Source: JAUIAI01 sp041396585 (GTDB lineage: Bacteria > Pseudomonadota > Gammaproteobacteria > Burkholderiales > Burkholderiaceae_E). Taken from it: 64,000 bases of DNA. Within the stretch, counting starts at the first letter, position 1; each line of letters opens with the position of its first letter. The notes beneath the pieces are model-generated. The model saw nothing but the letters and a program-made list of their open reading frames with translations. It had not been told where the DNA came from and searched no databases. Shown piece after piece: positions 1-7,669 of the stretch. Both the position numbers and the translations under genes were made by a program. Location: assembly GCA_041396585.1 (NCBI GenBank), contig JAWKYG010000005.1, positions 340,869 to 404,868 on the forward strand, in the 5' to 3' direction.

Positions 1-293
1 ATGCACCCGTGTTCGGCCTGGTCGTGCTGACCGCGGTCTACTGGCTCATCAAATGGGCCGTCTGGATGCTCATCGTCGTGGTCATCGCGCAGGCGGTGTT
101 GTCATGGGTGAATCCGCATGCGCCGATCGCCCCGACACTCAATGCGCTGTCTTACCCGTTTCTGATGCCTCTGAGGCGGTTCATCCCGCTGGTCGGCGGT
201 ATCGATCTGTCGCCGCTGGCGCTGATCCTGCTGATGCAGGTGGCTCTGGTCTTCCTGCAAAGTACGCTCGGCGCCTACGTCCTCGTCCCTTGA
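1..293 (+). CDS. YggT family membrane protein, 3' end (5' cut by window edge)
   Basis: The open frame runs in from the window edge and gives the last 97 codons of a YggT-type protein. Two hydrophobic helices are visible, one around VWMLIVVVIAQAVLSWV and one around LSPLALILLMQVALVFL, separated by a loop with the family-typical NPHAPIAPTLNALSYPFLMPLRR. YggT proteins usually have about 180-190 residues in two such repeats, so this is the second half. The family is linked to osmotic tolerance and cell-envelope processes, but its biochemical role is unknown. A GTG at position 9 lies in frame but is probably internal. Confidence 0.85.
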   Translation, partial: APVFGLVVLTAVYWLIKWAVWMLIVVVIAQAVLSWVNPHAPIAPTLNALSYPFLMPLRRFIPLVGGIDLSPLALILLMQVALVFLQSTLGAYVLVP

Positions 294-344
294 GCGAACC
301 TCGGCTCGTCCGGGTGACGCACCTGGCGGCCGTTCCTCCGATCC

Positions 345-818
345 ATGTCATCGCGCCCGCCTCGCCCCAGCATCCGCTCCGCACAGCCAGAGGATGTCGA
401 TGCGGTCGAGGCCTGTGTCTATGCCGCCTATGCGCCCTGGATTCCGGTTATCGGTACCCGTCCTGGTCCGATGCTCGAAGACTATCGCGCGGTCTTGTTC
501 ACGCGCCAGGTGTTCGTAGCCGAAGTCGGTGATGCGATCGTCGGTGTGCTGGTGCTGGCCAAGAGCACAGATGGATTCTTGCTCGAGAACATCGCCGTTC
601 GGCCCGAAATGGCCGGGCGCGGAGTGGGGCGCATTCTGTTGTCTTTGGCCGAACGCGAGGCGGTGGCCCAGGGCTACCGCTCGATCATCCTGTATACCCA
701 CGAAAAAATGACGCGCAACATCGCGCTCTACGAGCGTGCCGGCTATGTGCGCGTCGATGAACGTCGCGAAGGGCCGTTCTCGAGGGTGTACATGCGTAAG
801 AGCCTGACGGCCGCGTGA
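345..818 (+). CDS. GNAT family N-acetyltransferase
   Basis: A 157-residue single-domain GCN5-related N-acetyltransferase, which would transfer an acetyl group from acetyl-CoA to an amine. The acetyl-CoA pyrophosphate-binding loop is seen as RPEMAGRGVGR around residues 86-96, preceded by the beta-strand LLENIAV and followed by the helix ILLSLAEREA. The C-terminal ALYERAGYVRVDER is also typical of the family. The substrate cannot be told from sequence. It starts 51 bases after the yggT stop and could be co-transcribed with it. The ATG at 345 is the first in-frame start that gives a normal GNAT N-terminus. Confidence 0.85.
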   Translation: MSSRPPRPSIRSAQPEDVDAVEACVYAAYAPWIPVIGTRPGPMLEDYRAVLFTRQVFVAEVGDAIVGVLVLAKSTDGFLLENIAVRPEMAGRGVGRILLSLAEREAVAQGYRSIILYTHEKMTRNIALYERAGYVRVDERREGPFSRVYMRKSLTAA

Positions 819-845
819 GCGCCGGCCGCTGTGCGCTCGAGGGGT

Positions 846-929
846 CCGCTCACCAGGGGCGCGTGCCGTAGGTCGATGCGAAGCGCTCCGCTCACCAGGG
901 ACGCGTGCCGTAGGTCGTTGCGAAGCGCT
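846..929. repeat. 42-bp tandem duplication of the pfkB-family 3' end
   Basis: Two directly adjacent 42-bp copies (846-887 and 888-929) differ at only two positions. The right copy holds the last 12 codons and stop of the PfkB-family kinase gene on the minus strand. The left copy repeats those codons, with its own stop at 850-852, just beyond the real stop. It is therefore a tandem duplication that leaves an untranslated copy of the gene end downstream. Confidence 0.9.
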
Positions 930-1884
930 CCGCAATCAGGTCTCGATCCAGCGCATGATTCTGCGGGCCTTGCTGTTCGATCTTGATCGCGCCGAGCACG
1001 CTGCCAAGCCGCGCGCTTTGCAGCCAGCTCCAGCCGCGCGTGAGCCCGTAGAGCAGGCCGCCCCGGTAGGCATCGCCGCAGCCCGTGGGATCGGTGGCGC
1101 TCGAGATCGCCACCGGAGCGATCATGTGCCGTTCGCCGGCGCAATAAAGGGTGGAGCCCTCGCCGCCGCGCGTGACGATCAGCGCCTGCAGCCTGTCGGC
1201 GATTTCCTGTTCCGACCAGCCGGTTCGATCAACGATCAGCTTGCCCTCGTAGTCGTTGACCGTGACCGCACTGGCCTGGGTAATCAGCGTGCGCAGCTCT
1301 TCGCCGTCGAACATCGGCAAACCCTGCCCGGGATCGAAGATGAAGTCGATGCCCGTCTGTGCCATCTCGCTGGCATGACGAAGCATCGCCGCCTTGCCGT
1401 TCGGCCCGACGATGCCCAGGCAGGGTTCCGCCGAGCGCTGCGCCTGTTCGGCCGCCGAGACACGATCGGCCATCGACATCGCACCCGGGTGAAAGGCGAT
1501 GATCTGATTGTCGGCCAGATCGGTGGTGATGAAGGCCTGGGCCGTGTACTCGCTTTCGATGCATTGCACGGCAGACATGTCGATGCCGCGTCCGCTGAGA
1601 TGGTTGGCGTAGTCGCGGCCATCGTGACCGATGGTGCCCAGCAGCGTGCCGAGGCCGCCGAGCCCGACCAGGTTATAGCCGATATTGGCGGCGCAGCCGC
1701 CGAATTCCCGCTTGAGCCTGGGCGCCAGGAAAGACACATTCAACACATGAACCTGATCGGGCAGGATATGGTCTTTGAAGTGGCCATCGAAGACCATGAT
1801 GGTGTCGAACGCGATCGATCCGCTGATCAGGGCGCGAGCCGGTGATTGTTCAAAGCGCGCGAATGCGGGAGTGTCCTGGGGCAT
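892..1884 (-). CDS. PfkB family carbohydrate/nucleoside kinase
   Basis: A 330-residue member of the ribokinase/PfkB superfamily, which phosphorylates sugars or nucleosides with ATP. The N-terminal substrate-side glycine motif is seen as FGGCAANIGYNLVGLG (residues 61-76). The C-terminal signature DPTGCGDAYRGG (265-276) carries the anion hole and the catalytic Asp271. Sequence alone does not distinguish adenosine kinase from a sugar kinase. The start at 1884 (MPQDTPAF) was chosen because residues encoded upstream are low-complexity and unlike the family. The 3' end has been tandemly duplicated just past its stop. Confidence 0.85.
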   Translation of the reverse strand: MPQDTPAFARFEQSPARALISGSIAFDTIMVFDGHFKDHILPDQVHVLNVSFLAPRLKREFGGCAANIGYNLVGLGGLGTLLGTIGHDGRDYANHLSGRGIDMSAVQCIESEYTAQAFITTDLADNQIIAFHPGAMSMADRVSAAEQAQRSAEPCLGIVGPNGKAAMLRHASEMAQTGIDFIFDPGQGLPMFDGEELRTLITQASAVTVNDYEGKLIVDRTGWSEQEIADRLQALIVTRGGEGSTLYCAGERHMIAPVAISSATDPTGCGDAYRGGLLYGLTRGWSWLQSARLGSVLGAIKIEQQGPQNHALDRDLIAERFATTYGTRPW

Positions 1885-2092
1885 GTCGGCTCCATTCTGG
1901 CCAGTGGATGCACATGCGTGGCCGGCGCCGGCCTGGGGTCCGCATGAACGCTGTCGAACCTTCAATGGTATTTCATCTGTCCGGCCGCCTGGCCGCTGCG
2001 TCGTCGGGCAGTGGGTGTGTGCGCATTTCCGGGTGTAGACGGCGCGATGCGGGTGTGCAACGCCGCCTGCCGTCACGGCCGCGAAGACGCTG

Positions 2093-3316
2093 TCAGTGGT
2101 AGAACAGCACCGCTGAGTAGCCGCTAGGCACGATATCGGCGGTTTCGAGCGTCAGACGGATCACCTGTTCGCTCTCGCCGTTCATGCCGGCCTGGGCCAG
2201 CGAGTCATCGCCGAGATAGGTCTGCGGTTGCAGCGCCTTGCGCACCAGGATGCCGCCGGTGCTATCGGTGAGCGTGAGTTCGATCGACGGCCAGCGCAAG
2301 GTCATGCCGGCACGGTTGCGCAACAACATGTTCAGCCGGAATCGCGACTGACCTTCGGGGGCGCGGGCCAGATCGAATGATTCGATCGTGATCGCCTCTG
2401 CACGGATAGGCATGCCAACTGCCAGGCCGAAGGGCGCGCTGAGCGTGCTCAGTGCGCCGCGCATGCTCGGCAGGTGGGCGGCGATCACCTCGCGCGCACC
2501 GATCAAAACCTGAAACACGAGTAATACGCTGAGGGCACCTGCGGCGATCCAGACCCCGCGCGGGGGCAGATCGAAATCGAATGCCGGATTGGTGCTGCGG
2601 CCGAAGAAATCGACCGCCTCGTCGGCGTCATCATCCGCGGCAGCCGCCAGAGGACCGTCCTCGTGCGCCTGCGAGGGCAGGGGGGGCGGAGCCGGATGCC
2701 GGCTGCGCATGATGAACGGCGGCGGCGCCGCACGGGACGGAGCAGAGTCGGGCGCGCGGTCGGCGTGCGCATCAGCCTGACCCATAGGCGCCGCCCCGCC
2801 CCCGGGGGGGTCGTCGGGCGGGCGTGGCCAGACCATGGTGCTGGGCCAGTCGTCTTCATCGCCACCGCGGATCACGCCGGCGCCAGCGCTGTCGCCGCCT
2901 TCGGCGTCAGTCGTCTGGGCGGTGTTCTTTTCCCGGTGCTGCGCCCACGCGGGATGGTCGTCATCGATGCCTGGCCAATCGGGGCTGCTGATCGGAGGTG
3001 TGCGGCGTACCCGGCGCTTGCGGATCGGCGCCGGCTGGCGGATCTCGTCGGTCGGCCCGGCCTCGTCGTCGGGACCCGTGGCGAAGCGCGTTTCCGGCAG
3101 AAAGAACGCGGTATTGAGATCGGCGGCGACGGTCTGCGGGTTGTCGTCCGCCTGCCGCGACGAGGCCCGCGTGTCATTCACATAACGCAGGTACTCGACC
3201 CCCGAAAACACCTGCTGGCAGATGCCACAGCGAACCATGCCGCGGCGCAGCTTCAGCTGCTCGGACAGCACCTTGAAGCTGGTCTTGCAGGATGGGCAGG
3301 TGGTTGCGAGGGCCAT
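2093..3316 (-). CDS. DUF3426 zinc-ribbon membrane protein
   Basis: A 407-residue protein with an N-terminal MJ0042-type zinc ribbon: Cys7-X2-Cys10 and Cys30-X2-Cys33 in MALATTCPSC...VRCGICQQVF. A long, Pro/Asp-rich, probably disordered region follows, then a single transmembrane helix (VWIAAGALSVLLVFQVLIGA, about residue 260) and a C-terminal DUF3426 beta domain (FRLNMLLRNRAGMTLRWPSIELTLTDSTGG). The function is unknown. In many betaproteobacteria this gene directly follows prmA; here a sulfur-metabolism cluster lies between them. The start at 3316 matches the zinc-ribbon N-terminus; an upstream in-frame ATG at 3349 would add 11 residues. Confidence 0.85.
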   Translation of the reverse strand: MALATTCPSCKTSFKVLSEQLKLRRGMVRCGICQQVFSGVEYLRYVNDTRASSRQADDNPQTVAADLNTAFFLPETRFATGPDDEAGPTDEIRQPAPIRKRRVRRTPPISSPDWPGIDDDHPAWAQHREKNTAQTTDAEGGDSAGAGVIRGGDEDDWPSTMVWPRPPDDPPGGGAAPMGQADAHADRAPDSAPSRAAPPPFIMRSRHPAPPPLPSQAHEDGPLAAAADDDADEAVDFFGRSTNPAFDFDLPPRGVWIAAGALSVLLVFQVLIGAREVIAAHLPSMRGALSTLSAPFGLAVGMPIRAEAITIESFDLARAPEGQSRFRLNMLLRNRAGMTLRWPSIELTLTDSTGGILVRKALQPQTYLGDDSLAQAGMNGESEQVIRLTLETADIVPSGYSAVLFYH

Positions 3317-3581
3317 GGGTGGTTGGTGAGCGGCGCGGCGCAGGTGCATCTCGCGCGCCTTGACCCGGGCTCGACGGCACGCGGGCGATGAACTGGCGCG
3401 ACATCGCGTCGCCGAAGGTTACACCATCGACGCTGTTGGCTCGACAGTGGCGAAGTTACCGACGCGCGCACGGGCAAACCGCTGCCGGTGGCTGGCCCGG
3501 CGAGCGCCCGTTGCCGGGGGTGATCTGGCCGGCCGCCGAGGCGGCGCTGCGAGCAGCCGCCACGGGGCGCAGTGCACCGGC

Positions 3582-4367
3582 TCAGCGCGACTTCATGCCG
3601 CGCAGTTCCTTGCCGAGGTTGATCAGGAAGCGCAGCGAATCCTGATTGTCCGGGTCGCGCATCATGGCCCAGAGCCCGCCGGCGCCGCCGCCCGAGCGCG
3701 GCGCCTTGGCCGATTGTGCAGCGGCGGTCTCGAACGCACCGAGCATGCCCTCGAGCATGTCCATGCGATCGAGCAGTCGTGGCAGCGACTCGGCGATGCG
3801 TTCGAGCGCACCACTGGCCTCCAGCCGCGACAGCATCTCGATCAGACGGCCGGCGCCACCCCGGTTGAGTCGGTCCAGCAGAGACAGGCCCTCGGCCGCG
3901 GTTTCGGCGATACGTGACACCATTTCGTCGGTCAGGGCATCCTGCGCCGAGGCATAGAGCCGCGCCAGTTGGGTCAGGCGCTCGAGATCGCCGTCGGCGA
4001 CCAGTCGCGACAAAGCCGGCAGCGCCTGCTCGATTCCCGAGCGATTGACCCGATCGAGCAGGCTGAGGCCTTCTGCGGCGGTCTCGCTCAGGCGGCCGAT
4101 CATCTCGTCGGTCAGCGCATCCTCGGCCGAGCCATAGACACGCGCCAGTCTTGTCAGGCGATCGAGGTCGCCATTGTTGACCAGCTCTGCCAGGGCCGGG
4201 ATTGCATTGGCCAGCCCGGAGCGGTTGACACGGTCGATCAGGTCGATCGCGTCGGTGCCGGCACCGGCCAGCCGCGAGACCATCTCATCCGTGAGCGAGT
4301 CACGCGCCGCGGCGATCACGCGTCCGACTTCGTCGGCCGCATCGGCCGGGTTGCTGGGTTCGGTCAT
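3582..4367 (-). CDS. DUF1641 protein with three 60-residue repeats
   Basis: A 261-residue, helix-rich soluble protein. Residues 25-84, 85-144 and 145-204 are three consecutive 60-residue repeats, each beginning LTDEM(V/I), containing (I/L)DR(V/L)NR.G and a GDL(D/E)RLT-like stretch; the third has diverged at its end. The C-terminal tail (FLINLGKELRGMK) resembles the end of DUF1641 proteins. The biochemical role is unknown, but the family is often found beside sulfide:quinone oxidoreductase-like flavoproteins. Here it starts 12 bases after such a gene stops, with TusA and DsrE upstream, so a role as partner or scaffold of that enzyme is inferred. Confidence 0.8.
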   Translation of the reverse strand: MTEPSNPADAADEVGRVIAAARDSLTDEMVSRLAGAGTDAIDLIDRVNRSGLANAIPALAELVNNGDLDRLTRLARVYGSAEDALTDEMIGRLSETAAEGLSLLDRVNRSGIEQALPALSRLVADGDLERLTQLARLYASAQDALTDEMVSRIAETAAEGLSLLDRLNRGGAGRLIEMLSRLEASGALERIAESLPRLLDRMDMLEGMLGAFETAAAQSAKAPRSGGGAGGLWAMMRDPDNQDSLRFLINLGKELRGMKSR

Positions 4368-4379
4368 GACCCGCCTCCG

Positions 4380-5513
4380 TCAGAGAAGACCGCGCGCGGA
4401 CGCCCAGTACAGCTTGTTGTAGGCCACCTTGAACCAGTGGACCGCGCGGGTCGGCGGCTTCGGCTGGGGCGGATTCTGATAGTCGAACATCGCATAGGTG
4501 GCTCGGTCCTTGCCAGCCTCGATGAAACAGAACACCTTGCCATCGTAGTCGCGCACCGGCGCACCGAGCTTCACGATCGCCGCGATGTTCTCGCCGAGCG
4601 CCTCGGCCTCGAAGTGGGCGGTCGAGCCCGCCTTGCTGATCGGCAGATTGGTGGTGTCGCCCAGCACGAAGACATTCTCGCGGCCTTCCATGTTCAGGCG
4701 GTGCCGATCGGTGGGAATCCAGCCGCGCTGGCCGAGACCATTCTTCTCGATCACCTCCATCCCGCGATGCGCCGGAATCGTGATCAGCAAGTCGTATTCG
4801 GCTTCGGTGCCTTCCTCACTGAGCACCACCTTGCGTGTGCCGTCGACCTCGCTCATGTTGAACAGGGTCTCGTAGGTGATTCCGAGCCGCTCCATCTCCG
4901 GGGCGGCCCATTTGGCCACGTTCTCGAGCGAGTGCACGCGGCCGATCGGGTAGGTGTAGTGAAGCTGCACCTTGTCGAGCATGCCGCGATCCTTGAAGTA
5001 ATCATGCAGCATGAACGTGATTTCGAGCGGCGCCATCGGGCACTTGTGCGGCACGCCCACCGCGATCACGACCCTGCCGCCCTCGAAGCTGCGCAGCCGG
5101 TTGAACATCTTGATGGCGGCCTCTTCGGTGTAGAACTGCTCGGCATTCTCGGCCAGACCGGGGATCTCGTCGGCAACCGGCCGCGACCCGGTGGCGATCA
5201 CGATGATGTCATAGCCGATGGTCTTGCCGCTCTTGGTCACGACCTGGTTCTGATCGAGCTGAAACTGCTCGACCGGATCGACATGGAATTCGATGCCGGG
5301 TTCGAGCAGGCTGCGTTGCTCGCGATACAGCTCATCGGGTGTCATCCGGCCGACGGCCAGATAGAGCAGGCCGGGCTGATACATATGGCGCTCCGAGGCC
5401 GACAGCATGGTCAGACGGACCTTGCCCGCGCGCATCTCGCCGGACAGCCGGCGTGCGAGATTGTTGGCGAGGATGGTGCCGCCCATGCCGCCACCTACGA
5501 TCAGGATCTTCAT
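4380..5513 (-). CDS. SQR-like NAD(P)/FAD-dependent oxidoreductase
   Basis: A 377-residue flavoprotein of the sulfide:quinone oxidoreductase / type II NADH dehydrogenase superfamily. The N-terminal FAD dinucleotide fold is ILIVGGGMGGTILANNL (residues 3-19), and the second FAD contact is VFVLGDTTNLP (281-291). There are only two cysteines: Cys158 in PHKCPMAP, where SQRs have a catalytic cysteine, and Cys329 near the C-terminus. This fits a two-cysteine sulfur-oxidising active site. The C-terminal NKLYWASARGLL may lie on the membrane, as in SQRs. TusA and DsrE genes upstream support a sulfur role, but the acceptor and substrate are not proven. Confidence 0.8.
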   Translation of the reverse strand: MKILIVGGGMGGTILANNLARRLSGEMRAGKVRLTMLSASERHMYQPGLLYLAVGRMTPDELYREQRSLLEPGIEFHVDPVEQFQLDQNQVVTKSGKTIGYDIIVIATGSRPVADEIPGLAENAEQFYTEEAAIKMFNRLRSFEGGRVVIAVGVPHKCPMAPLEITFMLHDYFKDRGMLDKVQLHYTYPIGRVHSLENVAKWAAPEMERLGITYETLFNMSEVDGTRKVVLSEEGTEAEYDLLITIPAHRGMEVIEKNGLGQRGWIPTDRHRLNMEGRENVFVLGDTTNLPISKAGSTAHFEAEALGENIAAIVKLGAPVRDYDGKVFCFIEAGKDRATYAMFDYQNPPQPKPPTRAVHWFKVAYNKLYWASARGLL

Positions 5514-5610
5514 TGTCTACTCCCTCGTTCTTCGTCATCTGGCGCGCCCGGTCGCCGCGAGGCGTCGCGAATGAACGAGGCGCCGGCGACGCCCCGCTCG
5601 GGTCGATCGT

Positions 5611-5841
5611 CTACTTGGCCTTGCGTACCAGCACATGCCAGACACCGTCTTTTTCCTCGGTGCCCAGGTGCTCATGCCTGACCTTCCTGATCCACTCGGG
5701 GATGTCGGAGGCCGAGCCCTTGTCGGTGGACAAGACCTCGAGTTCGTCACCGATCTCGATCATCTTCATTGCTGCAATCAGTTCCATCAGAGGCCCCGGA
5801 CAGAAGCTGCCCCGGGCATCGACGATTCTGCGTTCCGCCAC
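5611..5841 (-). CDS. TusA family sulfurtransferase
   Basis: A 76-residue TusA/YeeD/SirA-type protein. It carries the CPGP motif with the persulfide-forming Cys14 (VDARGSFCPGPLM) followed by the characteristic helix and GDELEVLSTDKGSASDIPEW. TusA proteins relay sulfane sulfur between enzymes, either to tRNA thiolation or to dissimilatory sulfur oxidation. It lies between a DsrE-family gene and an SQR-like flavoprotein gene, all on the minus strand with gaps under 100 bp. A sulfur-trafficking role with those neighbours is therefore likely. Confidence 0.9.
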   Translation of the reverse strand: MAERRIVDARGSFCPGPLMELIAAMKMIEIGDELEVLSTDKGSASDIPEWIRKVRHEHLGTEEKDGVWHVLVRKAK

Positions 5842-5921
5842 GCTGTATCTCCCAGTGGGTTCAAAGATCGTATCGCCACGATGATCGCGGCCAGGCCGCG
5901 CACCGGCGGCGCCAGGCCGGC

Positions 5922-6311
5922 TCAGAAAGTCCAGACCTGGGCACCGCTGGCGTCATCGAGAAATTTGGTCAGGCCAAGTGGCTCGCCCATGTACGGTTCC
6001 AGTTCATCCTCGGCGATGCCCAGGACATCCATCGCCATCGAACAGGGGTGGATCCTGGTCTCGCCGAAATCGACCGCGTTCTCGAACAGTTGCTTGAACG
6101 GCGGCGCATTTTTCTGCTTGAGCAGATCGCCCATCGGCCCTTCGCAGGGCGCATCGGAGGGCGCGCCCTTGCGAAACGGGGCGAGCGCGTTCATCGACAG
6201 GAACACCAGGACCTCATGCCCGCTGACCGCGCCCACCGAGGCCACCATTGCCGCCATCTGCAGGCGTTCGATCTCACCCGACACCACGACGACACAAATA
6301 CGGTTGCTCAT
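5922..6311 (-). CDS. DsrE family protein
   Basis: A 129-residue DsrE/DsrF-like protein. Its N-terminal strand ICVVVVSGEIERLQMAAMVASVGAVSGHEVLVFLSMNAL is the family's Rossmann-like start. Two cysteines, in SDAPCEGP and in RIHPCSMAMDVLGI, could carry persulfide. These proteins are sulfur carriers that work with TusA. The start at 6311 is the ATG that yields a family-like N-terminus; longer readings upstream look non-coding. It appears to be the first gene of the DsrE-TusA-flavoprotein-DUF1641 run. Confidence 0.85.
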   Translation of the reverse strand: MSNRICVVVVSGEIERLQMAAMVASVGAVSGHEVLVFLSMNALAPFRKGAPSDAPCEGPMGDLLKQKNAPPFKQLFENAVDFGETRIHPCSMAMDVLGIAEDELEPYMGEPLGLTKFLDDASGAQVWTF

Positions 6312-6620
6312 GGAATGCCTTCCCCCTTGATTGAAATCGCCGCCCCGCAACGGGCGCACTGCACGCATCCGGAGACGGTCGATCGCCGCGTATCGCGACG
6401 CGATCGGCTGCCCTCGCCGCGGGCCACGTGAACTGTGCGCCGCGATATCGACACATGCAGGAAATGCCCCATCGTTCGCGCGACGGCCGCGGGGCGTGCC
6501 CGCACGTGACCGCAGCACACACGATAGCCCGCGATCCAGCGAAGCAAAACAGAGTTCGGCGGGGAAGTCGATACGGGGTTTGACCCCGATCAAGAGAAAC
6601 CGCTCAGATGCGGTTCGTTC
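6312..6620. other. Intergenic region between dsrE-like gene and prmA
   Basis: This 309-bp stretch lies downstream of prmA and upstream of the DsrE-family gene, both on the minus strand. I find no convincing gene in it. It holds one FNR/CRP-type palindrome (6580-6593) and must contain the promoter of the sulfur module if that is transcribed independently. I could not recognise a good -10 element at the expected place. Confidence 0.5.
6580..6593. promoter_or_regulatory. Candidate FNR/ANR-type binding site
   Basis: TTGACCCCGATCAA matches the FNR consensus TTGAT-N4-ATCAA at nine of ten fixed positions. It lies about 270 bp upstream of the first gene of the sulfur module, so it would fit only with a long 5' untranslated leader. 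Control by an oxygen-responsive regulator is inferred and not shown. Confidence 0.35.
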
Positions 6621-7559
6621 TCATCGGCGGCGGCCGCTCAGGCATGTCCAGCCCTCGCGGGAGCGCCATGGGCGCATCGATATCGTGCGATAGCAGGCCG
6701 CGACTTCGCCGGCCTGGTGATCGAGCAGGCCGGCCAACACCAGCGCGCCGCCCGGCGCGACCAGCTGTTCCAGCAGCGGTGCCAGCACCTTCAAGGGACT
6801 GGCGAGAATGTTCGCCACCACGACCGCGGCCTGCGCCGGTCTGCCATCGTCCGGGCCGAGCCAGCCAACCTGCGCACCATTGATCTGCGCATTGCCGGCC
6901 GCCGCCACCAGGGCCAGCGGGTCGATGTCCAGGCCGACGACCGTGCCCGCACCGAGGCGGGCGGCGGCGATCGCCAGGATGCCAGAGCCGCAACCGTAGT
7001 CGAGCACCGATTCACCGGCTTGAAGATGCTCTTCGAGCCACTGCAGGCAGAGATGCGTGGTGGGATGACTGCCGGTACCGAAAGCCAGGCCGGGATCGAT
7101 GGTCAGGCGCAGCCGACCCTGGGCGGCCGGCGAATCGGCGTGCCAGGAGGGGCTGATCCACAGGCGTTGGCCGACCGGGAAGGGCTCGAACTGGGCCTGG
7201 GTCAGGCTCACCCAATCCTGGTCATGAACGGGTCGGCAGGCGCCAATCGGCGGGCAGTCCAGGCCGAGATCCGCGCATGCGGCGCGCACCAGCGCGCCGA
7301 CATCGGCGTCGGTCTCGGTGAGGATGGTCAGCCGGGAGCGCTGCCAGCCGATCACCGGCGCGGGCATGCCTGGCTCGCCGAATACCGGCTGTTCGAGTTC
7401 GGTATCGGCATCGGCATCATCGACCTGCACGCTGAGCGCGCCGTGCTCGAGCAAGGCGTCGCTGAGTCGGTCGGCGTGATCTCGGGCGACCTCGATCAGC
7501 GTCTCGAGCCAGCGCGGCTCGCCTGGGGCCGGCGCGGCCGGCGATGGTTGGTCAGTCAT
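6621..7559 (-). CDS. prmA: Ribosomal protein L11 methyltransferase
   Basis: A 312-residue PrmA, which methylates ribosomal protein L11 with S-adenosylmethionine. The SAM-binding motif is VLDYGCGSGILAIAAARLG, followed by the acidic loop GLDIDPLA. The preceding DPGLAFGTGSHPTTHLCLQWLE is highly characteristic of PrmA, and the C-terminus REGWTCLSGRR fits. The length is slightly above the usual 290-300 residues. The start at 7559 (MTDQPSPAAP) precedes the conserved WLETLIEV. It follows accC in the usual betaproteobacterial order accB-accC-prmA. Confidence 0.93.
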   Translation of the reverse strand: MTDQPSPAAPAPGEPRWLETLIEVARDHADRLSDALLEHGALSVQVDDADADTELEQPVFGEPGMPAPVIGWQRSRLTILTETDADVGALVRAACADLGLDCPPIGACRPVHDQDWVSLTQAQFEPFPVGQRLWISPSWHADSPAAQGRLRLTIDPGLAFGTGSHPTTHLCLQWLEEHLQAGESVLDYGCGSGILAIAAARLGAGTVVGLDIDPLALVAAAGNAQINGAQVGWLGPDDGRPAQAAVVVANILASPLKVLAPLLEQLVAPGGALVLAGLLDHQAGEVAACYRTISMRPWRSREGWTCLSGRRR

Positions 7560-7669
7560 GCCGACTATGCTCGCACACCACTGCCGGGCGCAACCGCGCC
7601 GGCCGCCGGCCGTGCCACGCGCAGGTGCCGCCTTGGCCCGCAGCCGGTCCGGGGTGGGGCCGCACCGCT

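Noticed and set aside
3317..3581. A gene or tRNA in the gap between the DUF3426 and DUF1641 genes
   Set aside because: No frame has a sensible start and family-like content, and I could not fold a cloverleaf.
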